A stretch of 64,000 bases of DNA, taken from Ananas comosus. Its lineage: Eukaryota > Streptophyta > Magnoliopsida > Poales > Bromeliaceae. Below the pieces are notes generated by a model. It ran no database searches, was not told the origin of the DNA, and saw only the letters and a program-made list of their open reading frames with translations. The stretch covers positions 20,018,882 to 20,082,881 of the forward strand of contig NC_033621.1 of the NCBI RefSeq assembly GCF_001540865.1, in the 5' to 3' direction. This document shows, piece after piece, positions 21,416-32,395 of this stretch (its first letter is position 1; every line of letters starts with the position of its first letter). The translations under genes and the position numbers were made by a program.

Positions 21416-22092
21416 GGGAGGGGAGATCTACGGCTAGGGCTAGGNCGGCGTCGTCTCCGCCCCTCAAGAGCCTCGGATCGGCCATTAGATCCCTCTCGTA
21501 GGCTTTATCTCGACTTATTTCTAGGGCTAGGGTTAGGGTTTCGGCGTCGCCATGGGAGAGGAGAGTTCGAGGTGATCGTGTGAAGTGTGGCGAGGGGGGA
21601 AGAAGCTTTGGATTCCTTACTCGCTTCGTTATAAAAGAGTGAGAGAGACGTTATTCAAGGGGGAAGATGAGTATCGGCTCCAAGTGGACTGGTCCAGTTT
21701 AGTTCGACGGTCAAGCGAAACGATGACACGTGGACTTTCAAAGTCGTGTTGTCGGTTGTGGCATCAGGGAGGACACGTGGAGATATGTAGTTGGCTATAA
21801 GGAGCGAGAGAAAACGCCGGATAGATGGGTTTGGGGAGAGATCAGGGCCGTACATTATCCCGTACACTGTGAAACTTATAGGCTGTTACAAGCTGTCTCC
21901 ATGTCCATGTGCTAACAAAACAAGCAAATGCTTCCCATACACCCAAAAAAGATTATAAATTTTAGATTTAATTGTATAATACTATAATATACTATATATA
22001 TATTGTACTATTTTTTAAAAAAACACTATAAAACTATTTCTTTTAGATTAATTGCATACAACCCTCTGTAAATATAGCAAACTACATATAGG
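21416..22092 (-). promoter_or_regulatory. upstream region of the BTB gene
   Basis: Holds the 5' leader and presumed promoter. It is GC-rich near the start codon (CTAGGGCTAGGGTTAGGG-type words) with an assembly N at 21445, and becomes AT-rich beyond 21900. I could not assign a single convincing TATA box on the minus strand. Confidence 0.35.
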
Positions 22093-22735
22093 TAGGGGTG
22101 GAAACGAGCCGAGCTCGAGCGAGCTTATGTCAGCTCAAATTCGGCTTGAAATTAATTTCGAGCCTAAATCTAGGCTCAAGCTCGGCTTGAAATTAATTCG
22201 AGCCGAGCTCGAGCGAGCCTAATTTCGAGTCGAGCCGAGCTCGAGTTCTTAACGAGCCGATTGAAATTCTCGACATTGTATAATCAATAGTTTAATTTTT
22301 ATAAAATATTACCTACAATTTGATGCAACATGTCCAATAGTTAAAAATACAAAATAATTGCAAGAAATGTGAGCTAGGGTGACTGCCTGACTGGGTGAGA
22401 GTCTGTGAGAGAAAGAGAGAGAGAGAGAGAGAGGAAAAATATTAGGAATTTGGAAATTTGAATGTTATCATGTTTTAGGATTTTGTGTAACAGTGAAAGT
22501 CTGAAAGAGAGAGTGTGTTATGTTAATTTAGAGTTGGGCTCAATTGCACGGTTGTACTTGTTGGGTTTATTTTATGGGCCAACAATAATGGCCTAAATTA
22601 AATTAAAGCCTATATATAATTAAAATACATTATATATATATATATATATATTCGAGCTTTTCGAGCTTTTCAAGCCTAATTCGAACGAGCCGAGTAATAC
22701 TCAAGCTCGGCTTGAAATGAATTTCGAGTTTTTTT
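22093..22735. mobile_element. hAT-like non-autonomous element
   Basis: Begins TAGGGGTGGAAACGAGCCGA and has GAGCTCGAGCGAGC / GGCTTGAAATTAATT subterminal repeats at both sides. It shares ATTGTATAATCAATAGTTTAA and adjacent sequence, in reverse, with the element at 9010-9514. A (GA)n run lies at about 22415-22433. The right boundary is approximate. No transposase. Confidence 0.5.
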
Positions 22736-22806
22736 TTTGTTCAAGCTTTTATATATATATATAAAACTCCGGGCCGGAGTCCTCGAACAAAACAATCCGC
22801 CCGGTC

Positions 22807-23589
22807 CTACTCTGTCGTTGCCACGTCCGGGACACAACTCAGGAGATGGGTGAACTCCCGCTCGTACTCCCGAACCGTGCGGTTGCCTTGCTTGAGCTTG
22901 CGAAAATCTTCCCGCATCTTTCTCTTATCACTGTCGGGGAAGTACTCGGTGAACATTAGCTTGCGGAACTCCGCCCAATCGATCGGGGGAAGCTCCGGGG
23001 ATCGGTCCTGCTTGACCCTCCTCCACCAAGTCCTGGCCCGCTTCTCAAAGCAATGCGCAGCCAATTTCACCTTGTCCTTCTCCAAGGTGAAGATGTCCTC
23101 AAATAGAGTCTCCATAGCTGTCAGCCAAGACTCCACCGTCGCTGGATCCACCACCTCTCAGTCGAAGGTAGGCGGGCGAAACTTCGTGAACCTCGTGAGC
23201 GCCACGTAGCCGCGCTCACGCTCCGCCTCCTCAGCCGCCACTGCGGGAATGGGAGAACGCGAACTAGCCGGAGGAATATCCACCGGTGGGGGTTGCACCG
23301 CCACCGGAACCGAAACGCCACCCGCACCCTCGGCCGCATCAGGGGCACGAGCCGAAGGCGCAGGAGAACCGCGGCCTAGACCTGCCGGAGCAGCCGCCGC
23401 CACAACCTGCTGCTCCAATAGCTCTTGGAGCCTATCGAACCGTCCTGTGAGCGCCGCGACCTGCGCTCGCAACTCCTGCACCTCTGTAGGCCCAGCTGGC
23501 CCTGGCGCCACTGGAGGCACGGCTGGCCCGGGCACCTCTCGAGGTGGTGCCGGAGCGGTCCTACGCACGTAGCGCCTCTTTGGTGCCAT
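22807..23589 (-). pseudogene. orphan gypsy gag
   Basis: The minus-strand frame from ATG at 23589 starts MAPKRRYVRRTAPAPP, runs through a proline/alanine-rich region with a short LQELLEQQ coiled coil, and reaches FRPPTFD. A TGA then interrupts it (about 23155), after which the same frame continues through the retrotransposon Gag capsid domain (AAHCFEKRARTWWRRVKQ, REYEREFTHLLSCVPDVA). It ends in unrelated sequence at 22806. No zinc knuckle, protease, RT or LTR remains, so this is a deleted Ty3/gypsy remnant of roughly 260 codons. The domain assignment is secure; the clade is not. Confidence 0.8.
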
Positions 23590-24003
23590 AGCTCCTGAAA
23601 CGCAAACAGTTGGTTAATTACTCAACCCAACAACATCGTCGTGATTACGAAACATAACGATTAAACGACATCAATCAGGCGGTAGCTNGTTTTAAAATAG
23701 TTCCTTGTTTTATTCTACTTGGATTAATTGAAGTAAAGTAACTAGCTAATTAATCTACAAATATTTGAATCCGTTATGTGCTCTTATTAAGAATAAACCA
23801 ATTTGATCTCCATATCATTACTGGACCCATATTAATGGACCGTATCATTTGGTACTAAATAACTTTTTGCTAAGTGATGGGTACGTTTATTAACCTTTTA
23901 TTTATGTTAAGAGAATGAAATCGATACATTACCGTGCACTATGGTCCTCAGGAATTTAATAGAACCAATAACTTGATACTGTTAATAGTATAATAGCTTA
24001 TTA
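23590..24003. other. decayed element flank, gap and MITE fragment
   Basis: Probably 5' flank of the gag remnant, with an assembly N at 23688. From about 23945 an F2-type MITE right end is visible (AACTTGATACTGTTAATAGT). No gene. Confidence 0.4.
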
Positions 24004-24012
24004 TATATATAT

Positions 24013-24194
24013 AGAACTAGGTTGGAATACTATGAATAGCACCAAGTTATTGGTGTTACTAGATTTTCTGCCCTTAGATGAAAAAATGTACGGTTAGAAT
24101 GATGTGGACCCTTTAGGGTTGAGTGAGTTATTAATTTAATAGTATAATCTAACGGGTGAAAATAGTCAAAGGGTTAAATCTAACGGCGAAAACC
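24013..24194. mobile_element. MITE, family F2, cut by the LINE
   Basis: Left end ACTAGGTTGGAATACTATGA followed by the F2 body (GGTTAGAATGATGTGGACCC, AGGGTTGAGTGAG, AATAGTATAATCTAACGGG). It stops at CGAAAACC, where the LINE oligo(T) begins. Its right end was not found beyond the LINE 5' end. Confidence 0.6.
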
Positions 24195-24483
24195 TTTTTT
24201 TGAGAGAAAGGTAGCACGCTACCCGCTTCATTCAGTTAGGAAGTAAATTAAGCTACATGGGTGAGGCAGCATAGGCCTCAAAGAATGGCGGAAAAAAAAA
24301 AATAAAAAACAAAAAACAAAAAAAAACAAAACAAAACAAAACAAAACGTTTACAGTTTGGTCACTTCTCTGGCCTAATTTTCTTCCACAGGTCCGTCAAC
24401 TGCTTAATTTTGTGTATACCGACTGTTGGATCAGTCTGGATCATCCTGAAAATCGCTTTATTCCTGAAATCCCAAATGACCCA

Positions 24484-24885
24484 CTAGCAGGCTATAAGTC
24501 CTAAAAGCCCAGTTGAGGTCGGTTGGGTTCTCTTTCTTCCAGTCCATCTATCCCAGATCATATGCACATTATGTCCCAAATCTCCCAGATGGGTAATCTC
24601 CTGGGTCGACAACATAAGAAATCTAGTAACTACACACTGAGTGAATAGGTGGTCCACTGTTTCCTCTTCCAATCCACACAACATGCATTTTGTGTTACCA
24701 GTCCATCCCCTCTTTACCAAATTATCAGCTGTCAGTGGTCTCTTCTTTAGTACAAGCCAACTGAACACTTTCATTTTAAGAGGTAGACGTAAAGACCAGA
24801 TTCTGCCTGTACGGGCGTCCCGTGTGCTCCATCCCTTAGAATTGAATAAGTTGACTTCACAGTAAATCGTCCATCGATGCTCCAA
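24484..24885 (-). pseudogene. LINE zf-RVT (reverse-transcriptase zinc-binding) domain
   Basis: The segment reads RIWSLRLPLKMKVFSWLVLK, then LVKRGWTGNTKCMLCG and EEETVDHLFTQCVVTRFL. The C-x2-C...H-x4-C pattern is the C-terminal zinc-binding domain of plant LINE ORF2 proteins. It is separated from the RT frame by a stop or frameshift near 24885. Confidence 0.8.
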
Positions 24886-24887
24886 CG

Positions 24888-27164
24888 CTAATGCACACTG
24901 TCCTGTCCTTGACTAATTTGGGCATTGGAAATCCTATCCTTAAGAGCTGTAATGCTTGAAGCTGTGCCGTGATTACAATAGTACTCACCTCCCAGAATCG
25001 TCTCCCAGTACCAACCATTGCTACACAAACAATCACTAATTATCAAATTCTTGCGAGGCGATAATTGAAAGATCTCGGGGAATGACGAACGTAGGATGGT
25101 TTCCCCACACCAACGATCATCCCAAAAGTCTATATTATGTCCATTACCCAACTTGTAAAATACTCCCCATTTGTAGATATTTTTTATGCTTAGAACTCCC
25201 TTCCACCAAAAGGAAGGCGGACAGAAGCAACGTCCCTCCTTCAGCGGTCTTCTTCTTTGATAGAACAAGTCGCGAATTAATTTAATCCATTGCAACTGGG
25301 GTGCATTCTGAAACTTCCACCACCACTTAACGAGGAGGGCACGGTTCATAGTACTAGTGTCAAGGATGCCCAGACCGCCCTCATTCTTATTCCGGCAAAC
25401 ACTCTGCCACGCCACCAGGCACTTTTTTCCAGGAGAAGTCAATCCTCCGGTCCAAAAGAAATCTCTTTGTGGTGCCTCAATACGCTTGATTACCCATTTA
25501 GGAGTCATGAAAACTGAGAGATAGTAAAGGGGTAGATTAGTGAGTACCGCATTTACAAGGATAAGTCTGCCTTCTCTTAATAGAAGTTTAGCTTGCCACC
25601 CGTCGATTTTGCTTTGGATTTTACGTATGATCCTTCTCCAGTCCTCCTTAGATGGTGGTCTGATCGACAAAGGAAAGCCTAGATACCTAGTTGGCAAGCT
25701 CCTGACTTTGCATTTGAGTAATTGCGCAAGCACCATGGCTTTTCCCTCCACCATTCCAGTGTAATAACATTCTGATTTCTCTTTATTAATTCTCATTCCA
25801 GATGCCCATTCGAAGAGTTGCCAAATAAACTTTAGATTTCTCAAGCATTTTTTCTTGGCCTCACAGAAGAAGAAGGTATCGTCTGCAAATTGAATGAGGG
25901 TAGTCCTGGATGCCTCTGTGGGACCAATACCAGTAATGAGATTGTTACCGAGTGCCTCATTAGTCAGTTTGGCAAGACATTCTACAACAAGTAGGAATAG
26001 GAAAGGGAAAATCGGGTCCCTCTGGCGTATACCCTTCTTCATCTTAATACAGTTAGTAGTGTCGTCATTAATCAGAACAGCAACCTTGGCGTTGCAAACG
26101 CAGAGTTTGATCCAGTTACACCATTTAGTGTCGAAGCCCCACCAGTCTAAGCTACGAAAAAGGAAAGGCTAGTAAATTCTATCATATGCCTTTTCAAAAT
26201 CTACCTTTACTCCTACTCCTTCAACCCCTGACCTACTTCCCCAACCTAAAAGCTCACGGACAGTTACAAAAGCATCAGTGATGTTTCTCCCCTTCAGGAA
26301 AGCCGATTGGGAGGGGAATATCAGATCACTCATAACCTATTCCAGCCGATTGGCTAAAGCCTTAGATATGATCTTCTGAATCCCGTTCAGGAAGCTAATG
26401 GGTCTGAAGTCATTCGCTCGTTTAGCACCTTCCTTCTTAGGGATTAGACAAATGAAGGTGTAGTCAATAGGGCCGGTGTGCAATCTCCCCTCAAACATTT
26501 CTTGAAATATATTGAATAAGTCACCATCGAGAGTGTCCCAGAATGTTTGGTAAAAGCTCAAGGGAAAACCGTCAGGTCCCGGCGCCTTATCCTTTCCCAA
26601 TTGAAAGATTGCTCGTTTAATTTCATCTAAACTAAAAGGCCCCGAGATATGAGTTAGGGTGTCGGAGCTAATTCGCCTCGATCGAAATAAATTGCTCCAA
26701 TCCCCAAAGGATGTTGGAGCTGAATCTTCAGGCGTGAATACCTCCTGGAACTTCTCGAATAAGTAGCGCTTTCTATCCCCTTCAGAATGGTACACCGATT
26801 CCCCATCTTCCAGCATTTCAATCCAGTTCGTTCTCCTTCTGCCGTTGGCTATCGCATGGAAAAATTTTGTATTGCTATCTCCTTCTTTTAGCCAATGTTG
26901 CTTCGCTCTCGTCCTCCACATCTCTTCTTCGTCTTTAAGCACCCTTTGTAATTTAGCCTTGAGTTCCTCCCTTCTCTTAACTGTTTCCATTGTTATTTCA
27001 CTCGGCTCCTCCTCAATATCGATCTTCTGAATTTCCTCCATTATTTTATACTTATGTCCCTTAATACTGTAGAACTCGTTAGCGCACCATTCTTTAATCC
27101 TGGTTCTACAATGTCTCAATTTAGCCGTGAATGTGAGTAACGCCAAATTTTTCTTAGCCCCCAC
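24888..27164 (-). pseudogene. LINE reverse transcriptase domain (interrupted)
   Basis: The upstream part (26337-27164) carries ARAKQHWLKEGDSNTKFFHA, DKAPGPDGFPLSFYQTFWD and LIPKKEGAKRANDFRPISF, which are RT motifs 0-2. A break at about 26043-26336 removes continuity. The downstream part (24888-26042) carries KGIRQRDPIFPFLFLLV, LIQFADDTFFFCEAKKK (the catalytic F-A-D-D box) and later motifs (RYLGFPL, GGLGILD). The catalytic aspartates are present, but the frame breaks make the protein non-functional. Confidence 0.85.
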
Positions 27165-27979
27165 CGGCCAGGCAATTTGGCTACAAAGTCATCGTGGTGC
27201 AGCCAAGCTACTTCAAACCGAAAAACCTTCTTTGGCCTATTATTAACACTCTCGACTGAAAGTAGAATAGGCCAGTGGTCCGAAGTTGTTCTAGGCAGAC
27301 CAATCACCCTGGAAAGGGGGAAAGCCTGTTCCCATTCCGTTGAGACAAGGAAACGGTTTAGTTTAGCGAGGGATGGCTTTCGCTGCATATTGGACCAAGT
27401 AAAAGAATGGTTAGACAAAGGGAGATCTAGTAGCTCCAAATCCTTAATAAGTTTGTTAAATAAATCCGTCACTCGTGAGCTCCAAGTTTTCCCCCGTCGC
27501 TCATCTTGGTTCCTTGTGCTATTAAAATCTCCACATAGAATCCACTTTCCTTTACAGCAATCCTTCAAATGTAGTAGCTCGGAGTAAAAGTCCTCCTTTC
27601 CATCCCAAGTGGCTTGCCCCTATACGTTAGTCATGAAGAACGTAGATCCGTTGTTAAGCAAAGTCAGTAGAACCGTAATGGAATAACGTCGAACAATAAC
27701 TTCATGGCAGGAGAAAATACGAGAGCTCCAGCATGTGATCATGCCCCCAGAAGCCCCGATGGCTTCGACAAAAACACATTTATCAAGAAAAGATCCGGCG
27801 AAACTACGGAGGAAAGACCCTGAAATATGACTTACTTTTGATTCTTGAAGGCACACTATTGCATTACGAACCTTCGAGATTACATCCCTTACAGCAAAAC
27901 GTTTAGAAGGGTCATTAAGCCCTCTAACATTCCAACTACAAACCTTAAACATCACTAAGAAGAGGCACCATACTCCCAA
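27116..27979 (-). pseudogene. LINE AP-endonuclease domain (interrupted)
   Basis: Starts FKVCSWNVRGLNDPSKRFAV with the VCLQESKV metal-binding glutamate region and continues to a stop near 27620. It resumes with WILCGDFNSTRNQDER (GDFN motif), LNRFLVSTEW and TTSDHWPILL (the SDH catalytic triad end). This is the L1-clade endonuclease that nicks target DNA. One in-frame stop plus a frame change separate it from RT. Confidence 0.85.
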
Positions 27980-28320
27980 AAAGTCGCCAAAAGGTGTCGA
28001 CTCCCCACACCACTCGGCCCACTTACACGCATTCTTTCACAAACTCGGCGAATTTATTCGCCTCGGTTCCGTCCAGGATCACCCCACAACGACGACTCTT
28101 ATGGATAATCTTTTTCAAATATGATTTAGTTGCTAACTCAGTTCCCCCCTCCCGCTGTCTCATCTTCCTGGAAACCGCTTTGGAAAAGATGGATGTCTTG
28201 TCTCCGCTCGCCAGGCGTGCACTGGCTCGTGTGGGTGGGATTCCTTTCTCCTTCCTCAGAAATTCTGTACACCCCACCGACATCGCTTGGTTCTCCTCCT
28301 AGATCCCATGCAACACTTCG

Positions 28321-29006
28321 TTGACACTGGCTATACCCTTTTTTTTAATGTTGTCCCTGTAAAAGATGAGTAATATTCATATTTGTTCCTCTGGTTTGTT
28401 ACCGTTAGAGAACTGTTTAATTTTTAACAACAGATAAGTGAAATGTTAATTTTGCCATCACAAATATGTCCGTCCAAAAGCGCCAACTGTTATAATCGTG
28501 TAGAAATGTTCTCCTAAAAAATTTTCAATGATCATCCTTTTTCTCATCTTCTTTCTCTTTAAAATCTAACTCAATTTACCATTGTTGCAACCTCTTCTCT
28601 CACTCCTTTTCTCCTAAATCTTTTCTTTTGAGCAAAATTTTTAAAAAAAATCATAGAGAAAATTGAATGAAGAAGCAACAAGTGTTCAACAAGGGCGAAA
28701 CAACATGTGTTCGACACGGGTGAAGCAACACGCGTTCGACACGGGCAAAGCAACGTGCGTCGTGGATGAATGGGGATAGAGAAATTCTAGTTACATATTC
28801 AAAATTGGCATAAAGAAGAGCGAGGAAGACGAAAAGGAAAGGAAAAGAAAGAAAAGTTCCCATTGCTAGGTTTTGATCAAAAGAAGAATGTATAATATAA
28901 GAGAGTAAAAATATTAATTTACTTCATTGACTAGGGTTAAGCATTTTACCTATGATTAGCTAAAATTTTTTAACGGGCCCTAACGGTAGAGACATATTTC
29001 AAAATA
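28321..29006. other. intergenic stretch with a 25-bp minisatellite
   Basis: AT-rich and non-coding apart from a minisatellite at 28672-28746: three consecutive 25-bp units (GAAGCAACACGCGTTCGACACGGGC-like; 28672, 28697, 28722) and a partial fourth at 28747. Short minus-strand open frames are translations of it. The motif is described as a pattern because the units differ slightly. Confidence 0.6.
28672..28746. repeat. 25-bp tandem minisatellite, 3+ units
   Basis: The units share GAAGCAACA, GTTCGACA and GGGC with exact 25-bp spacing, and are GC-rich in an AT-rich setting. Confidence 0.8.
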
Positions 29007-29515
29007 GGGATAATTGCTTATATACCCCTCATACGTTTGAAAATATCCGATTTACCCCTACTTTTTTTTTTCTTTCTAAAATACCCTTTATATGTTCCAC
29101 CGTTATTGCAAAATACCCCGCAATTATCTCCTGTTAAGTTAACTTGGGTTAAACGTGAGTTAAACATCTACCACAGTTAAAAAAAATTAAAATGTCAATT
29201 TTGCACTTAACTTAAGGACAAATAAGAAATATTGGTGACGGTAGAGGGGTATATTGGAAAAGACCAAAAGTCAAAATACTTTTTGTGCCCCTGACTTAAA
29301 GGGCAAATAAGAAAGTCAGTGATGGTGGAAGGGTATATTTGAAAGGGCAAAATAGTAATTTTACAGAGTTAACAGAGTTAATTAACAGATTTTAACTCTA
29401 GGGGTATATTAGAAATAGGTTGGAACGTAAAGAGGGTATTTTCAATATTAGCCTTTTAAGAGGGATAAATCGAAAAGTCGAGAACTTTTCAGGGACATAT
29501 AAGCAATTGCCCCCT
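29007..29515. mobile_element. fold-back MITE, family F3, copy 2
   Basis: Left end GGGATAATTGCTTATATACC; right end inverse (ACATATAAGCAATTGCCCC). The interior words (AAGGACAAATAAGAAA, GGGTATATTGGAAA) match the copy at 19274-19788. Confidence 0.65.
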
Positions 29516-30220
29516 GAAAATATTATGACTTTTATAGAGATAACATAAAAAAGTTAACCTTTGTAAGAATAATTTATAATTCACTATGTTTACAGGGGTC
29601 TGTATGCAATTAACCATTATTTTTTTCAATTCCTACGCTATAAACAATAAAAAAAAAACTATGATTTTATGTAGAAATTGTTAAAAAAAAATACTAGCTA
29701 AAAATGACAAAGTATATATTTAGGGAGCTATATGTAATTCGCTATGTTTACATAGAGCTTTATGCAATAAACCTTTTTTTTTAATTCCCACATTATAAAC
29801 AATAAAAAAATATAATTTTCTATAGAAATTGTTAAAAAATACTAGCTAAAAATGACAGAGTATATATTCAGCTTATTTTCACATAAAAATAATAAATACA
29901 TAAAATTAACAATAATTAAAATAACTCAATAGAAATTTTCAGTGAGTACATTATAGAGATATATTTTATAATTTTTTTCTACTATTTAACAGGTACCTTT
30001 TAGTAAAATTATTAGATTTTTCTAAAATAATAAATTTATTAATACTAATATAGAGATTAGCGAGAAAAAAATAATTTTATAATATCTATGAGAAAAGTAA
30101 GTATAAGACAAGAAAACAAAAAAAAAAAAATCTAAAATATAGTGTAAAAAGTGATAGAATACAATAATACAATGGTGTCTTTGAAAAAAAAAGAAAAGTA
30201 TAATGAAGCAAAAAAAAATA
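29516..30220. repeat. AT-rich stretch with a tandem duplication
   Basis: A block containing ATTATAAACAATAAAAAA and TACTAGCTAAAAATGACA occurs at about 29632 and again at about 29797, a period near 165 bp. The rest is poly(A)/poly(T)-rich. No gene. Confidence 0.6.
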
Positions 30221-30583
30221 AGGGTTAACTTCAAATACCACCCTTGTGGTTTGGCGCTTTCTCACTTTAGTACCCTGTAGTTTAAAGTGTATCAAGTTTG
30301 TGTCCTTTGGTTTTATTTTTATCTTTTCGTTAGCTTCTCCGTTATTATTTTGTTAAATTATATACAAAAAACTTCAAATATCCCACTTAGGTTTATCAAA
30401 TATTTACTTTAGCACCCTTTAGTTTTAACTTTGTCACTGATTTAACGAAAAAAATTAGTGAAATCGATAATAAAAAGATAAAATTGAAACCACATGACTC
30501 TAATTAAATTGATACAGTTTAAACCGCATGGTACTAAAATAAGAAAGTGTGAAACCACAAGGGTGGTATTTGATATTTTCCCT
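30221..30583. mobile_element. fold-back MITE, family F4, copy 1
   Basis: The left arm TTCAAATACCACCCTTGTGG pairs with the right arm CCACAAGGGTGGTATTTGA. Inner GTGGTTTGGCGCTTTCTCAC and TTTAAAGTGTATCAAG blocks also pair. A second, expanded copy lies at 48366-48876. Confidence 0.75.
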
Positions 30584-31255
30584 AAAAATAACACTAAAGT
30601 AAAGTATGATAGAGCGTAATTACGTTTAAATTTTACACTATTATTTTAGAAAATGATTTTTTTAAAAAATAGTTAATATTTAAAAAATTAATTTGACAAG
30701 ACAATGGCTCATTATGAGTCCTAAGATAAGGAGGAGGAAGTTTACTATGTAACACTTACAATATATCACCAATAACCAGTCAATGAGATCTTTCTTTTTG
30801 AAAGAAAAGTACAATAAAATTATTTTTCTAATAACCATGATAGGATTAGTGAATCCAATAAGAAGAATAATTTGATTGGTTAGGAACACTACATCAGCAA
30901 TATAATCGGTGCATTCTAGACTTTTTCTTAAATAAGGGGTGTAAGTTCACTCAAACTTTTTAAGTATACTAGTAGTATTGCTCGAATAAATACTTTTACT
31001 ATTCTTATGATATGTGTAAAAATATATTAAAAGCTTTTATATATTAAGTGTCAACACGTATCAAAGCAATACAATAGAAGCATACAGTGATGAGTGTATC
31101 AGACTTGAGAGATTTCACTAAGCACTAGTTGTCAATTTCAGCTTGTAGGCAATGAAGTCATATGGTCGTGCGATACAACAACTCGCAGTCAATGCCATGG
31201 CTCTTATGCGCCTCCAACTCCCTCCCTCCCCTCTGTGATTTTGCTAGTCATGACA
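30584..31255. other. unassigned AT-rich stretch
   Basis: No gene or recognisable repeat. It borders the old copia element. Confidence 0.5.
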
Positions 31256-32105
31256 AAGTACCTATCAGCTTTGCTACCAATTGTCAGAAACCAAAGCTCT
31301 TGCTTTAGTACCAATTGATAGAATCGGCAAAAGGTAACCCGAGCACATCTCTAAACCCTTTCGACAGAACAGCACAGTTATGTATAGAAACTTGACGAGA
31401 TCGATCGAGAAAACAAGCAAAAGAACGACAAAACAATAAAGAAACAAAGCACATAAGGATTTTATGTGTTTCGGCCAATGACACGTCGACCTACGTCTAT
31501 GTGCAATTATTCTTCAATTCATTCTTCGATTAATCCATGACATAAAGAGCACAAAGAAGAAATTTTGGAATTAAAAATATATTTCAACACTCTTCTACTC
31601 CTTTCTCTTCCAATGAGGATTTCACAATAAAGCTCTAAACCCTAAATAGGAATTCCTAGGGTTTTAAACCCAAAACTCCAAAACAAAAAAGGAATGATGA
31701 TCATCATCCATCTGAGTTAAAAAAACCCTCCACAAGACGTTCTTGGTCCATCCCTAATCCACGACCATCTAGTTTCGAAACCTAAAGTAGTGGTTTTAGA
31801 ACCTGACACTTCAAAACAAATTTTTAGTATGTTATGTTCTATAACATGAGTTGCTAATTCCAAAACACGGCCTATATTTTCGAACATGGATAAGGCATTA
31901 TGGAACATAAGTCATCAAGTAAGCCTCCAACACTTTCGTGTTCTGCAGAATGTTGCCCCGGGTTCTAGAATATGGTTAGTTTTCAAAACACACATTATAA
32001 AGTTCTGAAATATGCATTCAGTAATCTGAAAAATTTGACACTAGACCATAAAATCGACTTGGAACATGCTTCACTTTGATTAAGCATTTCTCTCACTTGA
32101 AGATA

Positions 32106-32395
32106 TAGGGATGCAAATATATTCAAGTTGGTGGAGCTCTGCTCCAATCAACCTCAAATTGGGAGGGCACGTGGAAACTAAAAATAGTGGGAAGCGAGAG
32201 GCTCTCTTCTTTCTCTGATCTACCTCGATCCACCAAAAATCAGTTTCCACCTTGAGCCACCCCAAATAGTACAGTAAATGGGGGCAAAAAAAAGAATAAA
32301 AATTAATCCGCTCTGAATATGCTGTGACTTTATAAGGAACAGGGCAAGAGAAGGGGGATTCCATTCACCCCGGATTAGCCCCGGTTGCATCCCTA
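32106..32395. mobile_element. MITE, family F6, copy 1 (hAT-like ends)
   Basis: Starts TAGGGATGCAAATATATTC and ends GGTTGCATCCCTA, an inverted pair, with GGTGGAGCTCTGCTCC near the left end. It lies within the copia element. A related copy is at 50934-51304. Confidence 0.6.

Larger units (their letters stand above)
24195..28320 (-). mobile_element. L1-type LINE, decayed
   Basis: A minus-strand non-LTR retrotransposon. The 3' end is at 24195: oligo(A) of 7 bases (T on plus) preceded by CTTTCTCTC and the hairpin GGTAGCGTGCTACC (24210-24223). Upstream, in order, are a zinc-finger RVT domain (24484-24885), reverse transcriptase (24888-27164) and an AP-type endonuclease (27116-27979). A short remnant of the sequence preceding the endonuclease reaches about 28283 (IIHKSRRCGVILDGTEANKF). 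An (AAAAC)n-like run sits in the 3' UTR at about 24293-24346. There are several frameshifts and stops. No complete ORF1 and no target duplication were found, so the 5' end is approximate and may be truncated. Confidence 0.85.

Noticed and set aside
21041..21583. 180-aa plus-strand open frame
   Set aside because: It is the antisense of the GC-rich BTB exon 1, glycine/arginine-rich, and crosses an N. Shadow frame.
21628..21637. TATA box for the BTB gene
   Set aside because: The good TATAAAAG reads on the plus strand, away from the gene; the minus-strand reading is poor.
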